Shown here: one piece after another, positions 50,863 to 61,112 of the stretch
Layout of the letters: each line of letters opens with the position of its first letter
How positions within the stretch are numbered: position 1 is the first letter of the stretch
DNA from: HGM04593 sp045657945
GTDB lineage: Bacteria > Bacteroidota > Bacteroidia > Bacteroidales > Bacteroidaceae
Assembly: GCA_045657945.1 (NCBI GenBank)
Contig: JAZOUB010000029.1
Location: forward strand, 24,427 to 88,426
DNA length: 64,000 nt
Direction of reading: 5' to 3'
Notes under the pieces: generated by a model
What the model was told of the DNA's origin: nothing
The model's input: only the letters and a program-made list of their open reading frames with translations
Database searches by the model: none
Position numbers and translations under genes: made by a program

Positions 50863-52311
50863 ATGTCTACATTAACAAAAAGTGTAAAAATGGGCGTGGC
50901 AACGCTGGCCATCATGAATGTGACAGCGGTCGTGTCGCTGCGCGGTTTGCCGGCCGAGGCCGAATACGGCATAAGCTCGGCCTTCTACTACTTGTTTGCA
51001 GCCCTTGTGTTCCTGATTCCCACATCATTCGTGGCAGCCGAACTTGCTGCAATGTTCCAGGACAAGCAAGGCGGTGTGTTCCGTTGGGTCGGCGAGGCAT
51101 TCGGCAAGAGAATGGGTTTTGTAGCCATCTGGCTGCAATGGGTCGAGAGTACAATATGGTACCCCACTGTGCTTACATTCGGAGCTGTATCGTTGGCATT
51201 CATAGGGTTTGACAGCAGCGAGGACATGACACTCGCATCAAACAAGTTCTATACATTGGCGGTGGTGCTTGCCATATACTGGGCTGCAACACTCATCTCG
51301 CTGAAAGGATTGGGTTGGGTGAGCAAGGTGGCAAAAATCGGCGGTCTTGTGGGAACCATAATCCCGGCAGCCCTGCTTGTGGTGCTTGCCATAATATATC
51401 TGCTTGCAGGCGGCAAGTCGCAAATGGACTTCGGCGGCAGTTTCTTCCCGGACATCACAAAACTCGACAACCTTGTACTCGCATCGGGAATATTCCTTTT
51501 CTACGCAGGAATGGAGATGACCGGAATACATGTGAAAGACATGGAAAATCCAAGCCGTAACTACCCACGAGCCGTGTTCCTCGGGGCTATAATAACAGTG
51601 CTCATATTTGTACTCGGCACATTCTCGCTTGGCATCATCATTCCTCAAAAGGATATCAACCTCACACAGAGCTTGCTTGTAGGATTCGACAACTACTTCA
51701 AGTTTGTGGGCATGTCGTGGCTGTCGCCGGTAATTGCTGTAGCGCTTGCATTCGGTGTGCTCGCAGGAGTGCTCACATGGGTTTCGGGACCGTCAAAAGG
51801 TATATTTGCTGTAGGCAAGGCCGGATATCTGCCTCCGTTCATGCAGAAAAGCAACAGCATAGGTGTACAGAAGAACATTCTTCTCATTCAAGGCGGAATA
51901 GTTACCCTACTCAGTCTGCTGTTCGTGGTAATGCCGTCGGTGCAGAGTTTCTACCAGATACTGTCGCAGCTGACCGTACTTCTCTACCTCATCATGTACC
52001 TATTGATGTTCGCAGCAGCGATATATCTCAGATACAACATGAAGAATGCACAGCGCCCGTTCCGTCTGGGCAAGAGCGGCAACGCTACAATGTGGATTGT
52101 TGCAGGAGTGGGGTTCCTTGGCAGTCTTCTTGCCTTCGTGCTGAGTTTTATTCCTCCGGCACAGATATCTGTCGGCAGCAATGCCGTGTGGTATGCAGTG
52201 CTGATAATAGGATGCGTGATAGTGGTCGGTGCACCATTCATAATATATGCGATGCGCAAGCCAAGCTGGGTCGACAAGGATTCGCAATTCGAACCGTTCC
52301 ATTGGGAATAA
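50863..52311 (+). CDS. APC-family amino acid antiporter, GadC-like
   Basis: This 482-residue inner-membrane permease has about 12 helices. The start VGMATLAIMNVTAVVSLRGLP is represented here by LAIMNVTAVVSLRGLPAEAE, typical of glutamate:GABA-antiporter relatives in Bacteroidetes. Other features are QDKQGGVFRWVGEAFGKRMG, YAGMEMTGIHVKDMENPSRN and a late LPPFMQKSNSIGVQ loop. A role in acid resistance by glutamate/GABA exchange is possible, but no decarboxylase or glutaminase gene lies beside it. Exchange substrate is therefore open. It has its own unit between the nifJ terminator and the hairpin at 52451. Confidence 0.88.
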   Translation: MSTLTKSVKMGVATLAIMNVTAVVSLRGLPAEAEYGISSAFYYLFAALVFLIPTSFVAAELAAMFQDKQGGVFRWVGEAFGKRMGFVAIWLQWVESTIWYPTVLTFGAVSLAFIGFDSSEDMTLASNKFYTLAVVLAIYWAATLISLKGLGWVSKVAKIGGLVGTIIPAALLVVLAIIYLLAGGKSQMDFGGSFFPDITKLDNLVLASGIFLFYAGMEMTGIHVKDMENPSRNYPRAVFLGAIITVLIFVLGTFSLGIIIPQKDINLTQSLLVGFDNYFKFVGMSWLSPVIAVALAFGVLAGVLTWVSGPSKGIFAVGKAGYLPPFMQKSNSIGVQKNILLIQGGIVTLLSLLFVVMPSVQSFYQILSQLTVLLYLIMYLLMFAAAIYLRYNMKNAQRPFRLGKSGNATMWIVAGVGFLGSLLAFVLSFIPPAQISVGSNAVWYAVLIIGCVIVVGAPFIIYAMRKPSWVDKDSQFEPFHWE

Positions 52312-52450
52312 TTTTTGCGAGCAAGAATTATCGACCTGCCATCTGAGCAATACTCACGCGTAGCACGGACAGAGTTCGTGCCGCGTGGATTGCGGTTACA
52401 AAACAAAAGTTGGCAGGTCAATGATAAGAATCTTTTTTACTGAAACATTA

Positions 52451-52478
52451 AGACAACAGCACACTGTTGTCTTTTTTT
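52451..52478 (+). terminator. Terminator of the GadC-like gene
   Basis: The 9-bp arms AGACAACAG (52451-52459) and CTGTTGTCT (52464-52472) are followed by seven T (52472-52478), about 140 bases after the stop. The next -7 box, TATCTTAG (52481-52488), begins two bases later. This rules out a GH92 start at 52467. Confidence 0.85.
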
Positions 52479-52508
52479 GCTATCTTAGCGCAAAATGGAC
52501 AATTCGAC

Positions 52509-54665
52509 ATGAAAAACGTATTCACAACAATAGCAATACTGATGCTGTTTTCGTGCAGCACACAGAATGAAACCGATTATGCTTCGCTCGTAAATCCACT
52601 TATAGGCACCGACTACAAAGGGAATGTATATCCCGGAGCACAGGCTCCTTTCGGCATGGTACAGTTGAGCCCCGACAACGGGCAGCCCGGTTGGGACTGG
52701 ATTGCAGGCTATTTCTACCCCGACAGCACCATAGCCGGGTTCAGCCATACACACCTGAGTGGGACAGGGGCCGGCGACCTTTACGATATAAGTTTCCTGC
52801 CTGTCACCACCCCTTTGAGGATTGCCGACGCACCGCTCGGCGTGCACTCGCTTTTCAGTCACGAACGGGAAGAGTGCGAGGCCGGGTATTACAAGGTGCA
52901 TCTTGACAGCTACGGCATCGATGTAGAGCTGACAGCTACAGAGCGCTGCGGTATACAACGCTACACCTATCCTACCGACACAGCGATGGTACTTATCAAC
53001 CTTGGCAAAGCAACAAACTGGGATGCAACAACCGATACCTACATCGTGCAGGTTGACAGCAACACAATTGAAGGCTACCGTTTCTCCGACGGTTGGGCCC
53101 GCAGACAAGAGGTCTATTTCCGTACACGCTTTTCACTACCCATTGCATCGATGAAATGCAACAGTGCAGCGATTCCCCACGGCACTACAATAAAAAAGGT
53201 CGCAGGTACTGTACGACTTACATTCCGGCTTGATAGTGAACGGCAGCTGACCGTTCTGACTGCACTTTCGGGCACAGGGCTTGCAGGAGCAGAAAAGAAC
53301 CTCAACGCAGAAGCGACGCACTATAATTTCGACATATACCGCAAAGAGACAAAGAAGAACTGGAACAAGCACCTGTCGCGCATAGATGTCATAGGTGGCA
53401 CACACGACCATAGAGTATGCTTCTACACGGCACTATACCGCACAATGCTTGCACCCACGCTCTATTGCGATGTCGACGGTCTCTACCGCGGTGCCGACGG
53501 CAAGAACCACATGGCAAAGAACATGAAAAACTATTCAACCTTCTCGCTGTGGGACACATTCCGTGCAGCACATCCCTTGTACACAATTGTCGTTCCCGAA
53601 AGAGTCGACGACATGGTAAAGTCACTCCTGCTCTTCCACGAACAGCATGGCAGGTTACCTGTGTGGAACATGTGGGGCAGCGAAACCGACATGATGATTG
53701 GTTATCATTCCGTGCCCGTAATCGCCGATGCCTACCTCAAAGGATTCCGCGGTTTCGATGCAGAAAAAGCTCTTGCGGCATGCGTCGCCACAGCCAACAA
53801 CGACGGATACCGTGGCATAGGACTATACAAGCAACTTGGCTATGTTCCTTATGACGTGGCCGACAGCTACAATGCCGACAACTGGTCATTGTCACGCACA
53901 CTCGAATATGCATACGACGATCACTGTATTGCACGAATGGCAGAAGCCATGGGAAAAGACAGCATTGCCGGTATATTCTACAAACGTGCCGGCAACTGGC
54001 GCAACGTATACAATCCGGCCACTACATTCATGCAGCCTCGTGACAGCAAAGGAGATTTTCAACCACTGTTCAACCCCGACGAATACACTCCACATATATG
54101 TGAGAGCAATGCATGGCACTACATGTGGAGCGTGCAGCACGATGTTCACGGTCTTATAAACATGATGGGCAAGGAGAGATTCACACAGAAGCTCGACAGC
54201 ATGTTCACATATGCACCTGCTCAAAATGCCGAACTGCCCATATTCAGCACAGGCATGATAGGACAGTATGCTCACGGCAACGAACCGAGTCACCACGTGG
54301 TATACTTGTTCAACCGCATCGGCAAGCCCGAAAAGACACAGCAGTATGTATCACAGATTATGGATGAACTCTACCGCAACGCCCCCGATGGCCTGTGTGG
54401 AAACGAGGACTGTGGACAGATGTCGGCATGGTATGTGATGAGTGCGATGGGTCTTTACCCCATTGACCCGGCAAGTGGTGAATATGAGCTTGGAGCACCG
54501 CTATTTGATAGAATCATAATAAACCGGCCGGACAACTGGAAATTCATCATTAAAGCCGACAAAGAGAGACACCCCCACTGCCATGCAATACTAAACGGCG
54601 AGAGGATTGAGGGCACAACAATAACACACCACGACATTACCGCCGGCGGAACATTGGAATTTTAA
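52509..54665 (+). CDS. GH92 alpha-mannosidase, lipoprotein
   Basis: This 718-residue exported exo-alpha-mannosidase has a lipobox LFSC near residue 16, so it is a surface or periplasmic lipoprotein. The N-terminal beta-sandwich has VNPLIGTDYKGNVYPGAQ, APFGMVQLSPDNG and GFSHTHLSGTGAG. The (alpha/alpha)6 barrel has LWDTFRAAHPLYTIV, PVWNMWGSETDMMIGYHSVP and GNEDCGQMSAWYVMSAMG, which includes the conserved Glu-Asp catalytic area. GH92 enzymes are Ca-dependent and trim alpha-1,2/1,3-mannose from N-glycans or yeast mannan. I chose the ATG at 52509 (MKNVFTTIAI). There is no SusCD pair beside it. The 54666-54871 spacer after it holds nothing recognisable. Confidence 0.93.
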   Translation: MKNVFTTIAILMLFSCSTQNETDYASLVNPLIGTDYKGNVYPGAQAPFGMVQLSPDNGQPGWDWIAGYFYPDSTIAGFSHTHLSGTGAGDLYDISFLPVTTPLRIADAPLGVHSLFSHEREECEAGYYKVHLDSYGIDVELTATERCGIQRYTYPTDTAMVLINLGKATNWDATTDTYIVQVDSNTIEGYRFSDGWARRQEVYFRTRFSLPIASMKCNSAAIPHGTTIKKVAGTVRLTFRLDSERQLTVLTALSGTGLAGAEKNLNAEATHYNFDIYRKETKKNWNKHLSRIDVIGGTHDHRVCFYTALYRTMLAPTLYCDVDGLYRGADGKNHMAKNMKNYSTFSLWDTFRAAHPLYTIVVPERVDDMVKSLLLFHEQHGRLPVWNMWGSETDMMIGYHSVPVIADAYLKGFRGFDAEKALAACVATANNDGYRGIGLYKQLGYVPYDVADSYNADNWSLSRTLEYAYDDHCIARMAEAMGKDSIAGIFYKRAGNWRNVYNPATTFMQPRDSKGDFQPLFNPDEYTPHICESNAWHYMWSVQHDVHGLINMMGKERFTQKLDSMFTYAPAQNAELPIFSTGMIGQYAHGNEPSHHVVYLFNRIGKPEKTQQYVSQIMDELYRNAPDGLCGNEDCGQMSAWYVMSAMGLYPIDPASGEYELGAPLFDRIIINRPDNWKFIIKADKERHPHCHAILNGERIEGTTITHHDITAGGTLEF

Positions 54666-54871
54666 TGAAATACAGGAGATATTCTACCTTACGCTTGTGC
54701 TGCATGACTCTGCACTTTTTTATTGTACCGGAATTTATTTGAAATTACTTCTGCTGACAAAAACAACAGCACATGTAATCTCCAAAAACAAACCGGCACC
54801 GTAAGTGAGACAGCGGAAAGCCCTGCCGTGTGCAGGCCATTGTGCCTGTGGACATTGAAAAGCCCATACCG

Positions 54872-56902
54872 CTAATGAGTCTCACCACCCTCGACCTTAA
54901 AGCCGTTGGGATATATGAGCAACACGCTGGTATCCTGATAATCACGCTGCAACTGCACAAATACATGGTCGAGTGAGGGGCGGAACGATATTGACCCTCT
55001 TCGTGCGCTTACGATTATAAGAAGATGGTCATTGTGTATTATCTTTGAGAGACGTTTGAGGTCATTGCCGCCATCAGTCTCAAAAAAATCCGCTTCTATC
55101 GGCGAATACTCTTTCAGCATCGCTGCAATGCGTTCAAGAGTTCCCGGATGACCATGATAGGAAATCCTGCACCCCAAACCACTTGCCATACGCGCCGTCT
55201 CTTCGACCCAATATGAAAAACCGGCCTCGTACTCGGCTTTGGCAGGGAACGTAATATGTATCATGCGCACGGTGTTCAAAGGAATATTCATGCGTGCCAT
55301 TACAACCTGGCAATCGAGCGCATTCAGGACTTCGGGAAGCACATTTCCAAGAAAACTGTCATTGGCTGTCTCTTTCTGGTGGAAACCAAGTATCAGTTCG
55401 CGGTAATCATTCTCTTTGACTTCATGTATGATTCCGTGCGCGAGGTTGGTCGTAAGGCGCATCTTTGTAAGCAACGGTACATTTACAGATGCTGCGATGT
55501 TTGCTGCAATCTCAAGGACCTTCTTGCTCCCGGCATGGCGTTTCTTATCCTCATCGATTACTACCGTGATTGCCGACAGGGGGATTTGGCTGTTCTCTTT
55601 CCGCACCAGCAACGCAAGGTCCATAAGTTTCTCGACCATATTCGGATTGGCAAGTGCAAGCAGTGTCTTCTTGGAGTTGTTGGCTATCGGCTTCACAAGT
55701 TTGTCGACAGAAAGGACAAGATTCCTTGAAGCCTTGTCGGAGACTATCGAACTTACAATACATGTTACAAGGATGAGAAGAATTGTACCGTTGAGCACAT
55801 CATCGTTCAGTAATCGCGAGCCATCCTCAAGAATTATGCCATGACCGACAATCGCTGCGGCAAGAGTAGCAGCCGCCTGCGAAGTACTCAAGCCAAACAT
55901 CAGATTCCTCTCGTTAGATGTCATACGGTATGTTCCGGCAACAAGAAGCGATGCAATCCATTTTCCCGAAAGAGCCGTCACAATCATCACAGCCGCCACA
56001 ATAAACGAACTGCCACCGTTGAAGAGTACACTGATGTCAATCATCATACCCACACCGATGAGGAAATAGGGAATGAATATCGCATTGCCCACAAAATCTA
56101 TACGGCGCATCAATGGCGACGAATGCGGAATGAGCCTGTTCAGTACAAGACCGGTAATGAAGGCTCCGAGTATACCCTCCATCCCGGCAAGCTCCATCAT
56201 GCCGGCACCGAGGAACAGCATCGCCAGCACGAAGATATACTGTATTACGCTGTCGTTGTATGTCCTGAAGAAATAACGCGCCACACGTGGAAAAAAGAAG
56301 ACAATCACACCTGTTATTGCCATGAGTTTCGCAAGCATCAGGAGCACGAACCATATATCGGTCTTGCCTGTGAATGTCCCGGCAATGACAGCAAGCACAA
56401 AAAGAGTAAGTGTATCGGTTATTATCGTTCCTCCGACAACAAAATTCACGCAACGCAGCCTCGAGAGACCATATCGCGCTACGATAGGATATGATATGAG
56501 CGTATAGGATGCATACATGCTCGCAAGCAACAAAGAGGCTATAAAGCTGAATTCAAGAATGAACATGTTGGCAAACATGCCAAGGGCTATAGGTATTGCA
56601 AATACTGCAAGACCAAGCATCAAGGCACCCCCTTTCGCCATTTTCATCTCCTGCATGTTTATCTCCAAACTTGCGAGGAACATGATATAGTACAACCCCA
56701 CCTTGCCGAACAGTTCAAAACTGTCGTCACGCACAAGTATATTGAATCCATGAGGGCCGACAAACAGACCGGCAAGAATCATGCCTATGATATGAGGCAT
56801 GCGTAACTTATTGAATATCAACGGAGCAAAAAGTACAATACACAAGACCCCAAGGAATATCCAAGTTGGTTCGGTTACCGGGAATATTGAAGCAAGATTC
56901 AT
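54872..56902 (-). CDS. CPA2-type cation:proton antiporter with C-terminal cytosolic domain
   Basis: This 676-residue inner-membrane protein has a hydrophobic half (about 1-410, 12-13 helices) like KefB/NapA antiporters. It contains NKLRMPHIIGMILAGLFVGP, LYYIMFLASLEINMQEM and GIEGILGAFITGLVLNRLIP (seen as GMEGILGAFITGLVLNRLIP). The remainder (about 430-676) is soluble and resembles universal-stress-protein halves rather than TrkA-N (AITVVIDEDKKR, YRELILGFHQKE, LLIIVSARRGSISF). It exchanges Na+ or K+ for H+; the ion is not decided by sequence. It starts 24 bases after the DUF3078 stop, so the two are one transcript. Confidence 0.9.
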   Translation of the reverse strand: MNLASIFPVTEPTWIFLGVLCIVLFAPLIFNKLRMPHIIGMILAGLFVGPHGFNILVRDDSFELFGKVGLYYIMFLASLEINMQEMKMAKGGALMLGLAVFAIPIALGMFANMFILEFSFIASLLLASMYASYTLISYPIVARYGLSRLRCVNFVVGGTIITDTLTLFVLAVIAGTFTGKTDIWFVLLMLAKLMAITGVIVFFFPRVARYFFRTYNDSVIQYIFVLAMLFLGAGMMELAGMEGILGAFITGLVLNRLIPHSSPLMRRIDFVGNAIFIPYFLIGVGMMIDISVLFNGGSSFIVAAVMIVTALSGKWIASLLVAGTYRMTSNERNLMFGLSTSQAAATLAAAIVGHGIILEDGSRLLNDDVLNGTILLILVTCIVSSIVSDKASRNLVLSVDKLVKPIANNSKKTLLALANPNMVEKLMDLALLVRKENSQIPLSAITVVIDEDKKRHAGSKKVLEIAANIAASVNVPLLTKMRLTTNLAHGIIHEVKENDYRELILGFHQKETANDSFLGNVLPEVLNALDCQVVMARMNIPLNTVRMIHITFPAKAEYEAGFSYWVEETARMASGLGCRISYHGHPGTLERIAAMLKEYSPIEADFFETDGGNDLKRLSKIIHNDHLLIIVSARRGSISFRPSLDHVFVQLQRDYQDTSVLLIYPNGFKVEGGETH

Positions 56903-56926
56903 TGTCAGGCAATTATTCTTTATTTA

Positions 56927-58204
56927 TCACCAAGAGTACGATACACCAAGTGTCATCAGCTCCTTGAATTGCCAATAGCCATAGTCGGCATCATATAATC
57001 CGGGAGCGCTGTCATCGAAACGTGCATGCATGTTAAGAGAAACCGAAAAATACTTGCTCAGTTCAACATCGAACTTCGTCTCCCAATGGAAGAACGCACG
57101 GGCATAGTTGGTATAGTACTCGGCTTTTGACCACATATTTACAATCTTGAATATCCGCATCGAAGGGATTGTAACCACCAGCTGGGTACCGAAATCCTCC
57201 TTGTGATGACGACCTTCACGAATGCCGTAACGGGCAGCAAGCTCTCCATAACGGACAAAGCGGTAGTTGTATGCCGACAAGGGTGCAAGATATACTTCAA
57301 GTTTAAAGTTCTCCCAAGAAGGTTTATAATTGAGACCCAACGAGAAATTGGCATCAAAAGGTGCCATGAACTTTGAAACGAAATCATGGCTGTTTATAGG
57401 ATAATTGGGCAACATCTGCGATTCGAGTTTCATTTTTGCGGCCAAATCGAGATTCTTCACAAGCTTGTATCCGAGTGTCGACTCCAGTCTAAGCCTGTCG
57501 GTGTTGGTCCTGAAACTATGCAAAGTGTCGGCTTTCGAGGTTGCAAATCCAAGGTCTATGTCCATGTGGTTAACGAACGTGATGCGGTCCTTGTCATCAT
57601 AGTTCATATTCAAATCTATCTCGGCAAGCATTGTCTTGTTGCTCTCTCCACCCTGGAACCAGTTTCCCGATATATAGTTCTGCGTAAACTTCATTGCAAC
57701 TTTTCCCGAAAATTTCCAGTAATTGGGTTTCACCACAGTCGTTTTCATGCCACCTACAACATTTGAAGGCATGGTGGTGTCCTCTATCTGCAATACAGGA
57801 GTTGTCAAAAGCGGTTTTGCCGACACCGGCTTTTCTTTGCGGAGTTTCTCTTCGGTCATCATCACCATTCCGGGAGATGTCCTGTACATATTGAGCATTA
57901 TATTGTCTATCACTTCGGAACGCTTGGCATCCATCGCCATTTCGCCACCGGTATCCCAACCGGTCTCCTCCTCTATTCCGAAAGCATTGCCTATAACAGA
58001 GTGGTACAATATCGGAGAGGTGAACATCTTTGCATACACATGGTTGGTCTTCCCCTCATCCGCGCCACTGCGTATCTCTTTCATGGCCTCGACCTCTGCA
58101 TCTATCTTTGCATTGTAGTAATCAAGCAGTTCACTGTTGTTCTGCGCCAGAACTGACTGAAAAGAAAAAACAGATAACAATATCTGCAGAAACACTGTCC
58201 TCAT
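56927..58204 (-). CDS. DUF3078 family exported protein
   Basis: This protein of about 425 residues starts with a signal peptide (MRTVFLQILLSVFSFQSVLA). The N-terminal 150 residues are charged and helical. The rest (about 160-425) alternates amphipathic beta strands: NYWKFSGKVAMKFTQNYISG, GNWFQGGESNKTMLAEIDLN, ITFVNHMDIDLGFATSKADT. It ends on aromatic YSW, as in outer-membrane beta-barrels. This matches DUF3078, of unknown function. An in-frame ATG seven codons upstream (58225) is an alternative start. A TATCTTCG -7 box (minus strand, 58282-58289) lies upstream. It is the first gene of the pair with the antiporter. Confidence 0.86.
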   Translation of the reverse strand: MRTVFLQILLSVFSFQSVLAQNNSELLDYYNAKIDAEVEAMKEIRSGADEGKTNHVYAKMFTSPILYHSVIGNAFGIEEETGWDTGGEMAMDAKRSEVIDNIMLNMYRTSPGMVMMTEEKLRKEKPVSAKPLLTTPVLQIEDTTMPSNVVGGMKTTVVKPNYWKFSGKVAMKFTQNYISGNWFQGGESNKTMLAEIDLNMNYDDKDRITFVNHMDIDLGFATSKADTLHSFRTNTDRLRLESTLGYKLVKNLDLAAKMKLESQMLPNYPINSHDFVSKFMAPFDANFSLGLNYKPSWENFKLEVYLAPLSAYNYRFVRYGELAARYGIREGRHHKEDFGTQLVVTIPSMRIFKIVNMWSKAEYYTNYARAFFHWETKFDVELSKYFSVSLNMHARFDDSAPGLYDADYGYWQFKELMTLGVSYSW

Positions 58205-58385
58205 AGCAACCTTCCAAATTATCATTAATAAACATCGGAGCCATGCAAGGCCATTGCATGGCTACCCCTTATAAATTTTCGCGAAGATAATACAAATTCA
58301 GCATTTGCACATCTAAAAGTAGGACAACATTTTTCAAAAACAGCAATTTTATAGAATGTACAGCGCGTGTTATCGTTATTTTTAC

Positions 58386-58461
58386 TAACTTTGCGCGGAA
58401 TTACGCAGAAAGACACGGAGGCACAGTCAAAATCCCTGTCGGGACAAAATGCGTAACTCCG
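58386..58461 (+). promoter_or_regulatory. yidC promoter box and structured leader
   Basis: TAACTTTG (58386-58393) is a perfect -7 box, without a good -33. Just after it CGGAATTACGCA (58396-58407) can pair with TGCGTAACTCCG (58450-58461), giving 11 of 12 pairs. That encloses about 42 bases with a small inner hairpin (TCCC/GGGA near 58433-58444). The leader is about 90 bases. It could be a regulatory RNA structure or just an mRNA stabiliser. Confidence 0.45.
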
Positions 58462-58489
58462 GAAACCTAAACAAAACTTTATAAAAAAG

Positions 58490-60403
58490 ATGGATAAAAG
58501 AAGCTTAATCGGCTATGTACTCATTGGACTTGTTCTGATTGGATACTTCAATTACAACCAACCCAGCGCAGAGGCTTTGGTTGCGCAAAAAAGATACAAC
58601 GACTCCATTGCAAGAGTTGAGGCAATGAACAGGCTCGAACAGGAAGCCGAGGAGTTGAGACTGCAACAGGAGTTCGAAAAACAGAAGAACGACACCACCG
58701 ACATATTTTTCAGTGTTCTCAATGGCAAAGAGGAGACAGTAAAACTCTCCAACGAGAAGATTGAAGTAGACCTCTCAACCCTTGGAGGAACAATATCGTC
58801 GGCAACCCTCAAGGAATACAAGGACCAGCAGGATGGCAACCTTGTGCTTTTCGACAGGAATGACAAGCTGAACGGAGAAGGTTTCAACAGCCTGAACTTC
58901 CTTTTTGAAGGCAAGCAAGGCATGAAGAACATCAGTACCGACGTGCTCTATTTCACACCTATAGAAAAGAGTGACAGTTCGGTTGTAATGCGTCTTGCTT
59001 TTGCCGCCGACAAGCATATCGATTTCTCTTATGTATTACACGGCTATATGCTCGACCTGCGCATAACAGCAAAGAACATGGATAACATGCTCAGCACAAA
59101 AAAGAGCATTGGAATCGACTGGAAACAGATTGCAAGGCAACAGGAGCTGGGATATGATTTCGAGCAACGCTTCACAAGCCTCACCTACAAGCCTATAGAC
59201 GATGACAGCGACTACTTGAGCGAAATGGATAGCGATAGCGAGAAATTCACAGAGCCGATGAAATGGATTGCCTACAAGAACCAGTTCTTCTCGTGCATCC
59301 TCATTGCCGGCAAAGAGTTCAACGATGTTGACCTCGAATCGGTAAAGGTCGAGAAAGGACAGAACATCCTCAAAAGTTTCACTGCAGAGATGACAACACC
59401 GTTCAGTCCCACAGGCAACGAGTCGACCGGCTTGCAGTTCTACTTCGGCCCAAACAAATTCGGCACATTGCAGGATTGCAGCACCATGGCACTCGACTCC
59501 GACGAAGACCTCAAACTTGAAGAAATCATATATTTCGGTTGGCCGATAGTACGCTGGATAAACCGGTACTTCATAATGTATCTTTTCGACGGGCTTTCGG
59601 GACTTGGTCTGAACATGGGACTGGTACTCATACTGCTGACAATAATTGTAAAGGCGATTGTATACCCTTTCACAAAGAAGTCCTATGTCTCATCGGCAAA
59701 AATGAGGGCACTGAAACCATATATAGATGAAGTCAACGCAAAATACACAAAAAAGGAGGATGCTTTGAAGAAGCAGCAAGAGGTTATGTCACTATATACA
59801 AAATATGGTGCAAGCCCAATGGGCGGCTGTCTGCCGATGCTCATACAGATGCCGGTGTTCATCGCCCTCTTCAACTTTGTGCCGAATGCGATAGAACTGC
59901 GCCAGCAGAGCTTCCTGTGGGCACACGACCTCTCTTCATATGACGCAATCCTCAGCTGGGACACCTATATATGGCCCATCGGCAACCACTTGAGCCTGTT
60001 CTGTCTCTTGTTCTGCCTCACACAGCTGGTGAACACATATTACATGAGCAAGATGCAGCCAAGCATGGGTGGCAGCCCCGAAATGGAACAACAGCAGAAG
60101 ATTATGCGCTGGATGATGTACATTATGCCTATAATGTTCTTCTTCATGCTTAACGAATACTCATCGGGTCTGAACTTCTACTACTTCATTTCGACCCTAA
60201 TCAGTGTCGGCATATACATATACCTGAGACACGCGATAAACGAAGACGAACTTCTGAAAAAAATGGAGGCATATGCCGAAAGCAACAAGAACAACCCTGC
60301 AAAGAGAAACAACATGATGGCACGACTCGAAGCATTGCAGGAGCAGCAGAAAAAGTTGCTCGAAGAGCAGGAAAGGATAAGAAAAGCAAAAAAGAACAAA
60401 TAA
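58490..60403 (+). CDS. yidC: Membrane protein insertase YidC
   Basis: This 637-residue insertase helps inner-membrane proteins fold and insert, alone or with Sec. Helix 1 is at about residues 6-21 (IGYVLIGLVLIGYFNY). A large periplasmic beta-supersandwich domain follows (about 60-350). The conserved 60KD_IMP core (about 365-600) has helices including GLNMGLVLILLTIIVKAIVY and PMGGCLPMLIQMPVFIALFN. The C-terminus is Lys-rich (RIRKAKKNK), probably contacting ribosomes. It is followed 10 bases later by an unknown gene. No pyrG lies upstream, unlike some relatives. Confidence 0.96.
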   Translation: MDKRSLIGYVLIGLVLIGYFNYNQPSAEALVAQKRYNDSIARVEAMNRLEQEAEELRLQQEFEKQKNDTTDIFFSVLNGKEETVKLSNEKIEVDLSTLGGTISSATLKEYKDQQDGNLVLFDRNDKLNGEGFNSLNFLFEGKQGMKNISTDVLYFTPIEKSDSSVVMRLAFAADKHIDFSYVLHGYMLDLRITAKNMDNMLSTKKSIGIDWKQIARQQELGYDFEQRFTSLTYKPIDDDSDYLSEMDSDSEKFTEPMKWIAYKNQFFSCILIAGKEFNDVDLESVKVEKGQNILKSFTAEMTTPFSPTGNESTGLQFYFGPNKFGTLQDCSTMALDSDEDLKLEEIIYFGWPIVRWINRYFIMYLFDGLSGLGLNMGLVLILLTIIVKAIVYPFTKKSYVSSAKMRALKPYIDEVNAKYTKKEDALKKQQEVMSLYTKYGASPMGGCLPMLIQMPVFIALFNFVPNAIELRQQSFLWAHDLSSYDAILSWDTYIWPIGNHLSLFCLLFCLTQLVNTYYMSKMQPSMGGSPEMEQQQKIMRWMMYIMPIMFFFMLNEYSSGLNFYYFISTLISVGIYIYLRHAINEDELLKKMEAYAESNKNNPAKRNNMMARLEALQEQQKKLLEEQERIRKAKKNK

Positions 60404-60413
60404 AAAGAAGATA

Positions 60414-61043
60414 ATGGGAATCTTTAATTTTTTCAAAAAGAAACAGAAAGAAGAGCGCATCGGCGGCATGGAAGACTTCATGACCCTGATACGCGTATAC
60501 TACCAGTCGGTACTTGCATCAGGTCTTGGAATAACAAACATCAGCATGCTGCCCGACCTTGCCACATTCAAGCGCACACTCAAGGTTGCCACACAGAACA
60601 ACAAACTTGGTGTTGCAGAACGTGTACGTTGCAAGAAGATGCTCGAACAGCTCTACGGACTGAACGACACATTCTTCAAGGAGATTGACCTTTCGATAAA
60701 GAAGAACTGCAGGAAGATGCAGGATGTACAGCCCTATCTTTTTGCCGTACAAGGATTCAACAACGACCTTATGATGCTTGTAGGTTCATTGATGAAATGG
60801 AAATTCCGTGTACCGGGATTCATGCACAAACTGCTTTACAGCATGACAGAAAAGGTTATTGCAGATATCCTCACCAAGAACAACTGGAAAGATGAGGCAA
60901 CATTCCGCACCGTATACTCCGTACGCCAATACAAGGAGAAACTCGGACACTCACAGGAATGGATGACACAGTATGTCTATAAAGTCGTTACTCTTGCAAA
61001 GAAGGAGCCACGTCCGCAAGCCGAAGAGATGGACAAGAAATAA
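60414..61043 (+). CDS. Conserved protein of unknown function downstream of yidC
   Basis: This 209-residue cytoplasmic protein is mostly helical and very basic. It opens MGIFNFFKKKQKEERIGGME and contains a GMEDFMTLIRVYYQSVLASG helix and repeated Lys/Arg clusters (CKKMLEQLYG, IKKNCRKMQD). A possible weakly amphipathic segment is at 118-140 (NDLMMLVGSLMKWKFRVPG). There is no signal peptide or domain I recognise. It is 10 bases from yidC and ends before a strong terminator, so it is part of that operon. A membrane-protein or ribosome-linked helper role is only a guess from position. Confidence 0.82.
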   Translation: MGIFNFFKKKQKEERIGGMEDFMTLIRVYYQSVLASGLGITNISMLPDLATFKRTLKVATQNNKLGVAERVRCKKMLEQLYGLNDTFFKEIDLSIKKNCRKMQDVQPYLFAVQGFNNDLMMLVGSLMKWKFRVPGFMHKLLYSMTEKVIADILTKNNWKDEATFRTVYSVRQYKEKLGHSQEWMTQYVYKVVTLAKKEPRPQAEEMDKK

Positions 61044-61058
61044 TAGGAAAAACAACAC

Positions 61059-61087
61059 ATCGGGCTGTGTCGCTGACACAGCCCGAT
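61059..61087 (+). terminator. Terminator of the yidC operon
   Basis: The 13-bp arms ATCGGGCTGTGTC (61059-61071) and its complement (61075-61087) enclose a 3-base loop. The following sequence is A/T-rich rather than a clean T-run. Confidence 0.78.
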
Positions 61088-61112
61088 TGAATTAAATTAT
61101 TCATCACAAGAG

